Positions 1-8,060 of a DNA stretch of 64,000 nt are shown piece by piece. The first letter of the stretch is position 1; the number at the start of each line of letters is the position of its first letter. Below the pieces are notes generated by a model. It saw nothing but the letters and a program-made list of their open reading frames with translations, was not told where the DNA came from and did no database searches. The position numbers were made by a program, and so were the translations under genes. The stretch lies in the NCBI RefSeq assembly GCF_039534915.1, contig NZ_BAAAWE010000001.1, positions 6,076,001-6,140,000 on the forward strand, in the 5' to 3' direction. The DNA comes from Streptomyces roseofulvus (GTDB taxonomy: Bacteria > Actinomycetota > Actinomycetes > Streptomycetales > Streptomycetaceae).

Positions 1-105
1 AGCCGTCGGGTCCTGGTCGACGACGGCGACCGTGTGGCCCTGCTGCTCCAGGGTCTGCGCGAGAGCGGCTCCCACTCGCCCGCAGCCCATGATGACGATG
101 TGCAC
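1..105 (-). CDS. TrkA-N family potassium uptake regulator, 3' part outside window
   Basis: Only the first 35 codons are inside the window, reading from a GTG at 105 to the edge. They contain the Rossmann nucleotide-binding start of TrkA/KtrA RCK proteins, with the glycine motif MGCGRVG at residues 6-12 and an acidic D at the end of the second strand (VAVVDQD). RCK proteins are cytosolic NAD(H)/nucleotide-sensing gates of K+ channels and symporters. The gene is divergent from the KimA-like transporter at 341, which fits a potassium locus. The start is chosen because the Rossmann fold begins immediately after it. Because the product is cut off, I cannot say whether a C-terminal RCK_C domain is present. 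Confidence 0.85.
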   Translation of the reverse strand, partial: MHIVIMGCGRVGAALAQTLEQQGHTVAVVDQDPTA

Positions 106-340
106 GTCCCCGTTACCCCGCACTCCTGATCGCCTTGCTGACCTGCGAAAACACCCTGCTCACAACTTTCCTCGCCCGATCGGCCCGGGCCGTGGCGGGC
201 AACGCCCTGCCGGGTTGCCCGGTCCGAGCTTAAGCGGCAACGCTGGCCGGGACCGCATCCGAGGTGATACTCAGGGAGATTCGGTGCCGATCGGGGGTGC
301 CGGTGCGCATGGCTCTTTTCGAACGCTTACGATCCTCTGC

Positions 341-2392
341 GTGTCCAAACTGACCGACGTGCCCAAACGGATCCTGATCGGGCGGGCCCTGCGCAGCGAC
401 AAGCTCGGGGAGACCCTGCTCTCCAAGCGGATCGCCCTCCCCGTCTTCGCCTCCGACCCCCTCTCGTCGGTGGCGTACGCACCGGGCGAGGTCCTCCTCG
501 TCCTCTCCGCCGCCGGTCTGTCGGCCTACCACTTCAGCCCGTGGATCGCGCTGGCCGTGGTCGTCCTCATGTTCACGGTCGTCGCCTCGTACCGGCAGAA
601 CGTGCACGCGTACCCGAGCGGCGGCGGCGACTACGAGGTGGCCACCACCAACCTCGGTCCGAAGGCCGGACTCACCGTCGCGAGCGCCCTGCTCGTCGAC
701 TACGTCCTCACCGTCGCCGTCTCGATCTCCTCCGGCATCGAGAACCTCGGTTCCGCGATCCCCTTCGTCGTCGAGCACAAGGTCGCCTGCGCCGTCGGCG
801 TCATCGTCCTCCTCACCGTGATGAACCTCCGCGGCGTGAAGGAGTCCGGCAGCCTCTTCGCCATCCCGACGTACGTCTTCGTCTTCGGCGTCTTCTGCAT
901 GATCGCCTGGGGCGCCTGGCGCGGACTCGTCCTCGACGACACCATGCAGGCCCCCACCGCCGGCTTCGAGATCAAGCCCGAGCACGAGGGGCTCGCCGGC
1001 TTCGCCCTGATCTTCCTGCTGCTGCGCGCCTTCTCCTCCGGCTGTGCCGCCCTCACCGGCGTCGAGGCCATCTCCAACGGCGTCCCCGCCTTCCGCAAGC
1101 CGAAGTCGAAGAACGCCGCCACCACCCTCGCGCTCATGGGCGGCCTCGCCGTCACCATGTTCTGCGGCATCATCTTCCTCGCCCAGGCGACCGACGTCCG
1201 GATGGCCGAGAAGCCCGCCGAGGACCTGCTCGTCAACGGCGTCCCCGTCGGCGAGAGCTACGTCCAGGACCCGGTGATCTCCCAGGTCGCCGCGGCCGTC
1301 TTCGGCGACGGCACGTTCTTCTTCGTGCTGCTCGCCGCCGCCACCGCGCTCGTCCTCTTCCTGGCCGCCAACACGGCGTACAACGGCTTCCCGCTCCTCG
1401 GCTCGATCCTCGCCCAGGACCGCTACCTGCCGCGCCAGCTGCACACCCGCGGCGACCGCCTCGCCTTCTCCAACGGCATCGTGCTCCTCGCCGGCGCCGC
1501 CGCCCTCCTCGTCTGGATCTACGGCGCGGACTCCACCCGCCTCATCCAGCTCTACATCGTCGGCGTCTTCGTCTCCTTCACGCTCAGCCAGATCGGCATG
1601 GTCCGGCACTGGAACCGGCACCTGACCACCGAGCGGGACCCGGCCAAGCGCCGCCACATGATCCGCTCCCGCGCGATCAACGCCTTCGGCGGCTTCTTCA
1701 CCGGCCTCGTCCTCGTCGTCGTCCTCGCCACCAAGTTCACCCACGGTGCCTGGGTCGCCCTCCTCGGCATGGTGATCTTCTACGTGACGATGACCGCGAT
1801 CCGCCGCCACTACGACTCCGTCGCCGAGGAGATCGCCGCCGCCGAGCAGCGCCCCGACGAGTACGTGCGCCCCTCCCGGGTCCGCTCGATCGTCCTCGTC
1901 TCCAAGCTCCACAAGCCCACCCTCCGGGCCCTCGCCTACGCGAAGCTGCTCCACGCCAACGAGCTGGAGGCGCTGACCGTCAACGTCGACCCGGCGGAGA
2001 CCAAGGCGCTCAAGGAGGAGTGGGAGCGGCGCGGCATCAACGTGCCGCTGAAGATCCTCGACTCCCCGTACCGCGAGATCACCCGGCCGGTCATCGAGTA
2101 CGTGAAGAACCTCCGCAAGGAGAGCCCGCGCGACGCCGTCTCGGTCTACATCCCCGAGTACGTCGTCGGCCACTGGTACGAGCACCTGCTCCACAACCAG
2201 TCCGCGCTCCGCCTCAAGGGCCGGCTGCTCTTCACCCCGGGCGTCATGGTGACCTCGGTCCCGTACCAGCTCCAGTCCTCCGAGGCCGCGAAGAAGCGGG
2301 CGGGCAAGCGCCAGGAGTGGAACGCGCCGGGCTCGGTCCGCCGCGGACCGGTCGAGAAGGCCAAGAAGGAACCGACCGCGAAGAGCAACTAG
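341..2392 (+). CDS. kimA: KimA-type APC/KUP potassium transporter
   Basis: This 683-aa multi-spanning permease of the APC superfamily matches Bacillus KimA (YdaO), a high-affinity K+/H+ symporter, along its whole length as far as I remember that sequence. Shared stretches include LSSVAYAPGE near the N-terminus, SGGGDYEVA in the second helix region, SSGCAALTGVEAISN in the middle, and HNQSALRLKGRLLF close to the C-terminus. About 12 membrane segments are followed by a soluble C-terminal domain of roughly 180 residues. The GTG at 341 is preferred over the longer open frame because homology starts right there. A TACGAT -10 box at 328-333 places the transcription start at about the GTG, so the mRNA is probably leaderless. 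Divergence from a TrkA-type gene supports K+ as substrate. An amino-acid substrate cannot be excluded from sequence. Confidence 0.85.
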   Translation: MSKLTDVPKRILIGRALRSDKLGETLLSKRIALPVFASDPLSSVAYAPGEVLLVLSAAGLSAYHFSPWIALAVVVLMFTVVASYRQNVHAYPSGGGDYEVATTNLGPKAGLTVASALLVDYVLTVAVSISSGIENLGSAIPFVVEHKVACAVGVIVLLTVMNLRGVKESGSLFAIPTYVFVFGVFCMIAWGAWRGLVLDDTMQAPTAGFEIKPEHEGLAGFALIFLLLRAFSSGCAALTGVEAISNGVPAFRKPKSKNAATTLALMGGLAVTMFCGIIFLAQATDVRMAEKPAEDLLVNGVPVGESYVQDPVISQVAAAVFGDGTFFFVLLAAATALVLFLAANTAYNGFPLLGSILAQDRYLPRQLHTRGDRLAFSNGIVLLAGAAALLVWIYGADSTRLIQLYIVGVFVSFTLSQIGMVRHWNRHLTTERDPAKRRHMIRSRAINAFGGFFTGLVLVVVLATKFTHGAWVALLGMVIFYVTMTAIRRHYDSVAEEIAAAEQRPDEYVRPSRVRSIVLVSKLHKPTLRALAYAKLLHANELEALTVNVDPAETKALKEEWERRGINVPLKILDSPYREITRPVIEYVKNLRKESPRDAVSVYIPEYVVGHWYEHLLHNQSALRLKGRLLFTPGVMVTSVPYQLQSSEAAKKRAGKRQEWNAPGSVRRGPVEKAKKEPTAKSN

Positions 2393-2398
2393 ACTGGT

Positions 2399-2422
2399 GG
2401 GCTGCTGTCCGAACAGCAGCCC
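2399..2422 (+). terminator. Intrinsic terminator-like hairpin after kimA
   Basis: A perfect 10-bp stem (GGGCTGCTGT pairing with ACAGCAGCCC, loop CCGA) begins 6 nt after the kimA stop and is followed by a C/T-rich run. It probably ends kimA transcription or reduces read-through into the methyltransferase gene. Confidence 0.7.
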
Positions 2423-2459
2423 CCTTTCTCTTCCCCCTCTGTCTCTGGAGCCCCCGATC

Positions 2460-3779
2460 ATGCAGAACACCCCTGTGACGTCCCTGATCGGGGAGGAGTA
2501 CGAGGTCGAGGTCGGCCCGGTGGCACACGGCGGCCACTGCATCGCGCGTACGGAGGAGGGCCGCGTCCTCTTCGTCCGCCACGCGCTGCCGGGCGAGCGC
2601 GTCCGGGCCCGCGTCACCGAGGGCGACGAGAGCAGCCGCTTCCTGCGCGCCGACGCCGTCGAGATCCTGGACGCCTCCAAGGACCGCATCGAGGCCCCGT
2701 GCCCCTTCGCCGGCCCCGGCAAGTGCGGCGGCTGCGACTGGCAGCACGCCAAGCCGGGCGCCCAGCGCCGCCTCAAGGGCGAGGTGATCGCCGAGCAGCT
2801 GAAGCGGCTCGCCGGCCTCACCCCGGAGGAGGCCGGCTGGGACGGCACGGTCGTCCCGGCCGAGGGCGACAAGCTCCCGGCGGGCGAGGTCCCGCAGTGG
2901 CGCACCCGCGTCCAGTACGCCGTCGACGACGAGGGCCGCGCGGGCCTGCGCAAGCACCGCTCGCACGAGGTCCAGGTCATCGACCACTGCATGATCGCCG
3001 CGCAGGGCGTCTCCGAGCTCGGCATCGAATCCCGCACCTGGGACGGCATGGCCGCCGTCGAGGCCATCGCCGCCTCCGGCTCGAACGACCGCCAGGTCAT
3101 CCTGACCCCCCGCCCCGGCGCCCGCCTGCCGCTCGTCGAGCTCGACAAGCCGGTCTCGGTGATGCGGGTCGACGAGAAGGACGGCGGCGTCCACCGCGTC
3201 CACGGCCGCGCCTTCGTCCGCGAGCGCGCCGACGAGCGCACCCACCGGGTCGGCAGCGGCGGCTTCTGGCAGGTCCACCCGAAGGCCGCCGACACCCTCA
3301 TGAGGGCCGTCATGCAGGGCCTCCTCCCGCGCAAGGGCGACACCGCCCTCGACCTCTACTGCGGCGTCGGCCTCTTCGCCGGCGCCCTCGCGGACCGGGT
3401 CGGCGACCAGGGCGCCGTCCTCGGCATCGAGTCCGGCAAGCGCGCGGTCGAGGACGCCCGCCACAACCTGGCCGGCTTCCCCCGCGTCCGCGTCGAACAG
3501 GGCAAGGTCGAGGCGGTCCTCCCGCGCACCGGCATCACCGAGGTCGACCTCATCGTCCTGGACCCGCCCCGAGCCGGCGCCGGCAAGCAGACCGTCCGCC
3601 ACCTCGCCGGCCTCGGCGCCCGCCGCATCGCCTACGTCGCCTGCGACCCCGCCGCCCTCGCCCGCGACCTCGGCTACTTCCGCGAGTCGGGCTACCGGGT
3701 CCGCACCCTGCGCGCGTTCGACCTGTTCCCGATGACGCATCATGTGGAGTGCGTGGCGATTCTGGAGCCGGTGAAGTAG
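2460..3779 (+). CDS. TrmA/RlmD-type class I SAM RNA (uracil-C5) methyltransferase
   Basis: The 439-aa product has an N-terminal TRAM RNA-binding domain (about residues 1-60) and an iron-sulfur type cysteine set (Cys81, Cys89, Cys92 and Cys at about 177). A SAM site DLYCGVGLFAG is followed by the VLDPPRAGAG motif, the catalytic cysteine in VACDPA at about 395 and the terminal HHVECVA general-base motif. These are the hallmarks of tRNA/rRNA m5U methyltransferases such as RlmD/RlmC. The Fe-S cysteines favour the RlmC/RlmD side over TrmA. ATG 2460 is preferred over an upstream in-frame start at 2397 because GGAG lies 9 nt ahead and TRAM homology begins soon after. Which rRNA or tRNA position is modified cannot be read here. 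Confidence 0.9.
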   Translation: MQNTPVTSLIGEEYEVEVGPVAHGGHCIARTEEGRVLFVRHALPGERVRARVTEGDESSRFLRADAVEILDASKDRIEAPCPFAGPGKCGGCDWQHAKPGAQRRLKGEVIAEQLKRLAGLTPEEAGWDGTVVPAEGDKLPAGEVPQWRTRVQYAVDDEGRAGLRKHRSHEVQVIDHCMIAAQGVSELGIESRTWDGMAAVEAIAASGSNDRQVILTPRPGARLPLVELDKPVSVMRVDEKDGGVHRVHGRAFVRERADERTHRVGSGGFWQVHPKAADTLMRAVMQGLLPRKGDTALDLYCGVGLFAGALADRVGDQGAVLGIESGKRAVEDARHNLAGFPRVRVEQGKVEAVLPRTGITEVDLIVLDPPRAGAGKQTVRHLAGLGARRIAYVACDPAALARDLGYFRESGYRVRTLRAFDLFPMTHHVECVAILEPVK

Positions 3780-3833
3780 GGGCGCCGGCCCGCGGGCCGT
3801 ACGGGGAGGGGCGCTCCCCTGGAGAAGGTGGGA

Positions 3834-5387
3834 ATGGGGCTCATCGAGGGGGACCACGCGCGGCTGGTCGTCGCGGCGCAGGCCGGGGACCGGCGGGCGC
3901 GCGAGGAGCTGGTCGCCGCCTACCTGCCGCTGGTCTACAACATCGTCGGGCGGGCGCTGAGCGGACATGCCGACGTCGACGACGTCGTCCAGGAGACCCT
4001 GCTGCGCGTGGTGCGGGACCTGCCCGCGCTGCGCGCCCCGGAGAGCTTCCGGTCCTGGCTGGTGTCGATCACGCTCCGGCAGATCAACACCCACTGGCAG
4101 CGGCAGCACGCCCTCGCCGACCGGACCACGGGCATCGACGAGGCGCGCCGGATACCCGACGCCGGCGCCGAGCCGGTGGACGTGACGATTCTGCGGCTGC
4201 ACGTGTCGGACGAGCGGCGCCGGGTCGTCGAGGCGGGCCGGTGGCTCGACCCGGACCACCGGGTGCTGCTGTCGCTGTGGTGGCAGGAATGCGCCGGTCT
4301 GCTGAGCCGGGAGGACATGGCCGCCGCGACGGGGCTCACGGTCGCGCACGCCGGCGTGCGCCTGCAGCGCATGCGGGAGCAGCTGGAGCTGTGCCGGACG
4401 ATCGTCGCCGCGCTGGAGGCCGACCCGCGCTGCCCGGGCCTGGGGGAGACCGTCGCCGGCTGGGACGGCCGGCCGGCGTCGGTGTGGCGCAAGCGGATTG
4501 CGCGGCACACGCGTGACTGCCCGGTGTGCACGGCGACCTCGGCGGAGCGGGTTCCGGCCGAACTGCTGCCCCTCAGCCTCACGACGCTGGCCGTCCCGGC
4601 CGCGCTGATCGCCGCGCTGGCCGCCAAGGGCCTGCTGTCGGGTACGGCGGCGAGCGCCGCCGGGCTGGCCGCGGCCCCGGTCGCCGTCGCCACGGCGACC
4701 GGCGGAGGCGGTGTGCAGGGCGCGCTGATCGGCAAGCTCCAGGCGGTGACCGCCCATCCGCTGGTGAGCCTCGCGGCCGGCGCGGTGCTCGTCGCCGGCA
4801 CGGCGACCTACCTGACCTGGCCCGAACCGGCGCCCCGGGCGCCCGGCGCCACCGCCGCTCCCACGGCCGGCACACCCACGCCCCTTGCGTCCCGAACCAC
4901 CGCTGCCCCGGCCGCACCGTCCCCGGCGAGTCCGTCCGCCGTCCCGGGCACCGTCCCGCTGGGCGCGCGGTCGCTGGAGTCCGCGGACCGTCCCGGCCGG
5001 TTCGTCACGTACACGGGCGACTTCGCGGCGCTCGGCGGCGTCGCCGCGTCCAGCGGCGCGCAGGCACGTCAGCGGGCCACCTTCACGGTCGTCGGGGGAC
5101 TGGCCGACGCGCGGTGCGTCACCTTCCGCGCCGCGGACGGGCGGTACCTCCGCCACCACTACCTGCGGCTGCGGTTGAGCACCGACGACGGCAGCGCCCT
5201 GTTCCGCGAGGACGCCACCTTCTGCCCCCGTCCCGGGGCGGTCGCCGGGTCCGTGACCCTGCACGCGCACAACTACCCGGGATCGGTCCTCCGCCACCGC
5301 GACGGCGGCATCTGGCTCGACGGCTCCGACGGTACGCGGGCCTTCGCCGGCCAGGCATCCTTCCTCGTGCGCGGCCCCGGGGCCTGA
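3834..5387 (+). CDS. Membrane-anchored ECF sigma factor with zinc-finger, TM segment and AbfB sugar-binding domain
   Basis: The 517-aa protein is a composite. Residues about 8-95 are sigma region 2 (DVDDVVQETLLRVVRDLP), and about 135-190 are region 4 with a helix-turn-helix (EDMAAATGLTVAHAGVR). A His-x3-Cys-x2-Cys motif (HTRDCPVC, near residue 225) resembles anti-sigma zinc fingers. Next come an Ala/Gly-rich stretch and a membrane helix near 310-328 (HPLVSLAAGAVLVAG). An extracytoplasmic Pro/Thr-rich linker leads to an AbfB-like arabinose-binding domain (about 380-510: FVTYTGDF, CVTFRAADGRYLRHH). Such a protein could sense plant polysaccharide outside and hold or release a transcription factor inside. 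ATG 3834 has GGAGAAGG at ideal spacing, whereas a GTG at 3828 would overlap it. The following two genes digest arabinoxylan and xyloglucan, which is the likely regulon. The sensing mechanism is inference. Confidence 0.85.
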   Translation: MGLIEGDHARLVVAAQAGDRRAREELVAAYLPLVYNIVGRALSGHADVDDVVQETLLRVVRDLPALRAPESFRSWLVSITLRQINTHWQRQHALADRTTGIDEARRIPDAGAEPVDVTILRLHVSDERRRVVEAGRWLDPDHRVLLSLWWQECAGLLSREDMAAATGLTVAHAGVRLQRMREQLELCRTIVAALEADPRCPGLGETVAGWDGRPASVWRKRIARHTRDCPVCTATSAERVPAELLPLSLTTLAVPAALIAALAAKGLLSGTAASAAGLAAAPVAVATATGGGGVQGALIGKLQAVTAHPLVSLAAGAVLVAGTATYLTWPEPAPRAPGATAAPTAGTPTPLASRTTAAPAAPSPASPSAVPGTVPLGARSLESADRPGRFVTYTGDFAALGGVAASSGAQARQRATFTVVGGLADARCVTFRAADGRYLRHHYLRLRLSTDDGSALFREDATFCPRPGAVAGSVTLHAHNYPGSVLRHRDGGIWLDGSDGTRAFAGQASFLVRGPGA

Positions 5388-5636
5388 GCCGGACCGTCGG
5401 CGCGGCGCCCCCTCCTCACCGGCCGCGACCGGGGAACGGCGTCCCGCATAACGCTTTCCGCCTGCGAGATGTGTCACCGGGCGATCCACCGGGCGGCGCG
5501 AGTTTTCTGTTACGCGGCCGCCTGCCCGGAAGCCTCCACTTCAGGGGGGCCTTCCCGCCGACCCGTCCTCGCATGGGGGCGCGGCGAGGTCACGGCTTCC
5601 CCCGCTGACGCATCCCCTGAAGAAAGCTCCCCTCAC

Positions 5637-8021
5637 ATGACGCAACACACCCTCGAACCCCGGGCGACCGGCAAGGGCCTGCACCGGCTCCGCCGGCGGC
5701 GCCGGACCTGGGTGACAGGACTGTCGGCCGCGGCACTGGTGGCCGGAGTCGTGACGCTCCTCCCCAGCTCCGCCGGAGCCGCCGGACTGGGCGCCCAGGC
5801 GGCGCCCTCGGGCCGGTACTTCGGCACGGCGGTGGCCGCCGGCAGGCTCGGCGACTCCGCGTACACCGCGATCGCGGACCGGGAGTTCTCCATGGTCACC
5901 CCGGAGAACGAGATGAAGTGGGACGCCGTCGAACCGTCCCGCGGCCGCTTCGAGTTCGGCGCCGCGGACCGGATCGTCGACCGCGCCCTGGCGCACGGCC
6001 AGCGGCTGCGCGGCCACACCACGGTCTGGCACTCGCAGCTCCCCTCCTGGGTCGCCGCCATCCGCGACGCGAAGACGCTGCGCGAGGTGATGAACCGTCA
6101 CATCACCACCCAGATAGGCCACTACAAGGGCAAGATCTACGCCTGGGACGTGGTGAACGAGGCCTTCGCCGACGGCGGCAGCGGCCGGCTCCGCGACTCG
6201 GTCTTCCAGAAGGTGCTGGGCGACGGCTTCATCGAGGAGGCGTTCCGCACCGCCCGCGCCGCCGATCCCTCGGCCAAGCTCTGCTACAACGACTACAACA
6301 TCGAGAACTGGTCGGACGCCAAGACCCAGGGCGTCCACCGCATGGTCAAGGACTTCAGGTCCCGTGGCGTGCCCATCGACTGCGTCGGCTTCCAGAGCCA
6401 CTTCGGGGCGGACGGCCCGCCGGCGAGCTTCAGGACCACCCTGGACGCCTTCGCCGCCCTCGGCGTCGACGTCCAGATCACCGAGCTGGACATCGCCCAG
6501 GCGTCCCCCGCCGCGTACGCGCGCACCGTCAGCACCTGCCTGTCCGTGCCCCGCTGCACCGGCATCACGGTGTGGGGCGTCCGCGACAGCGACTCCTGGC
6601 GCGGCGACGAGAGCCCCCTCCTCTTCGACGGCGGCGGCAAGCCCAAGCCCGCGTACGGCGCGGTCGTGAAGGCCCTCGGCTCCGGCACCGCCCCGGTCGA
6701 GCCGGCCGCCGGCGGCGGCGAGATCAAGGGCACGGCCTCCGGCCGCTGCGTCGGCGTCCCCGGATCCGCCAACGGCACCCGCGTGCGGCTGGAGGACTGC
6801 GACGGACAGCCCGGCCAGCGCTGGACCCACACCGCCGGCAAGCAGCTGAAGGTCTCCGGCGGCAAGTGCCTCGACGCCCAGGGCAAGGGCACCGCCAACG
6901 GCACCCCGGTGATCGTCTGGGACTGCAACGACGGCGCCAACCAGCGGTGGAACGTCAACAGCGACGGCTCGATCACCGGCGTCCAGTCCGGCCGGTGCCT
7001 CGACGCCGTCGGCGCGGCCACCGCGACCGGCACCCCACTCCAGCTGTACGCCTGCGCCTCCGTCGGCAACCAGAAGTGGACCGTCCGCACCGGCACGGGC
7101 GGCGGCACCTGCCCGCTGCCCTCGACGTACAGGTGGAGCTCGACCGGTCCCCTCGCGCAGCCGGCGAACGGGTGGGCCGCGGTGAAGGACTTCACCCATG
7201 CGACGGTGGGCGGCAAGCACCTCGTCTACGCGTCGAGCGCCTCGGGCACCTCGTACGGCTCGATGGCGTTCAGCCCCTTCGCCGAGTGGTCCGGCATGGC
7301 GTCGGCCACGCAGACGAAGATGGGCCAGAACGCCGTGGCGCCCACCCTCTTCTACTTCGCGCCCAAGAAGATCTGGGTGCTGGCCTACCAGTGGGGTGCC
7401 TGGCCCTTCAGCTACCGCACGTCGGGCAACCCCGCCGACCCCCACGGCTGGTCCGCGCCGCAGCCGCTGTTCACCGGAGGCATTCCGCGCGCCGAGTCCG
7501 GAACCGGGCCGATCGACCAGACCCTGATCGCCGACGAGAAGAACATGTACCTGTTCTTCGCCGGCGACAACGGGCGGATCTACCGGGCGAGCATGCCGAT
7601 CGGGAACTTCCCCGGCAGCTTCGGCTCCTCGTACACCACGGTCATGAAGGACACGGAGAAGAACCTCTTCGAGGCCCCGCAGGTCTACAGGGTCCAGGGC
7701 CGGAACCAGTACCTGATGATCGTCGAGGCCCGGGGCGCGAACGAGCGGCGCTACTTCCGCTCGTTCACCGCCACCAGCCTGAACGGCACGTGGACCCCGC
7801 AGGCCGCCACCGAGAGCAACCCCTTCGCGGGCAAGGCCAACAGCGGCGCCACCTGGACCGACGACATCAGCCACGGCGATCTGGTCCGCGTCGGCCCCGA
7901 CCAGACCATGACCGTCGACCCCTGCAACCTGCAGTTCCTCTACCAGGGCAAGTCCCCCCGCGCGGGCGGCCCGTACGACGCGCTGCCGTACCGGCCGGGT
8001 GTCCTCACCCTGCGGCGCTGA
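5637..8021 (+). CDS. Secreted bifunctional GH10 endo-xylanase / CBM13 / GH62 arabinofuranosidase
   Basis: This 794-aa exoenzyme starts with an arginine-rich, Tat-like signal (RRRRRTWVTG) and a hydrophobic core ending in an AGA-A type cleavage site near residue 50. A GH10 domain follows (about 55-350), with the acid/base Glu175 in WDVVNEAF and nucleophile Glu283 in ITELDIA. A CBM13/ricin-B trefoil spans about 360-485 with repeated QRW/QKW motifs. A GH62 alpha-L-arabinofuranosidase domain runs from about 490 to the end (KDFTH, GPIDQTLI, NLFEAPQVY). It should cut the xylan backbone while removing arabinose side chains. Most streptomycete GH10 and GH62 enzymes are separate proteins, so the single chain is notable. 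It lies 249 bp after the AbfB sigma gene and 39 bp before the GH74 gene. Confidence 0.9.
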   Translation: MTQHTLEPRATGKGLHRLRRRRRTWVTGLSAAALVAGVVTLLPSSAGAAGLGAQAAPSGRYFGTAVAAGRLGDSAYTAIADREFSMVTPENEMKWDAVEPSRGRFEFGAADRIVDRALAHGQRLRGHTTVWHSQLPSWVAAIRDAKTLREVMNRHITTQIGHYKGKIYAWDVVNEAFADGGSGRLRDSVFQKVLGDGFIEEAFRTARAADPSAKLCYNDYNIENWSDAKTQGVHRMVKDFRSRGVPIDCVGFQSHFGADGPPASFRTTLDAFAALGVDVQITELDIAQASPAAYARTVSTCLSVPRCTGITVWGVRDSDSWRGDESPLLFDGGGKPKPAYGAVVKALGSGTAPVEPAAGGGEIKGTASGRCVGVPGSANGTRVRLEDCDGQPGQRWTHTAGKQLKVSGGKCLDAQGKGTANGTPVIVWDCNDGANQRWNVNSDGSITGVQSGRCLDAVGAATATGTPLQLYACASVGNQKWTVRTGTGGGTCPLPSTYRWSSTGPLAQPANGWAAVKDFTHATVGGKHLVYASSASGTSYGSMAFSPFAEWSGMASATQTKMGQNAVAPTLFYFAPKKIWVLAYQWGAWPFSYRTSGNPADPHGWSAPQPLFTGGIPRAESGTGPIDQTLIADEKNMYLFFAGDNGRIYRASMPIGNFPGSFGSSYTTVMKDTEKNLFEAPQVYRVQGRNQYLMIVEARGANERRYFRSFTATSLNGTWTPQAATESNPFAGKANSGATWTDDISHGDLVRVGPDQTMTVDPCNLQFLYQGKSPRAGGPYDALPYRPGVLTLRR

Positions 8022-8060
8022 GCCGCCCGATCCCCCGCGACACGCAAGGAGCACACCCCC

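Noticed and set aside
2399..2459. Extended start of the RNA methyltransferase at 2397
   Set aside because: The extra 21 residues are encoded by the terminator hairpin and a C/T-rich leader. A good ribosome site supports ATG 2460.
230..3343. Long - strand open frame opposite kimA and the RNA methyltransferase gene
   Set aside because: Its translation is Asp/Gly/Val-rich without any domain and mirrors two well-supported + strand genes. It is a GC-bias shadow.
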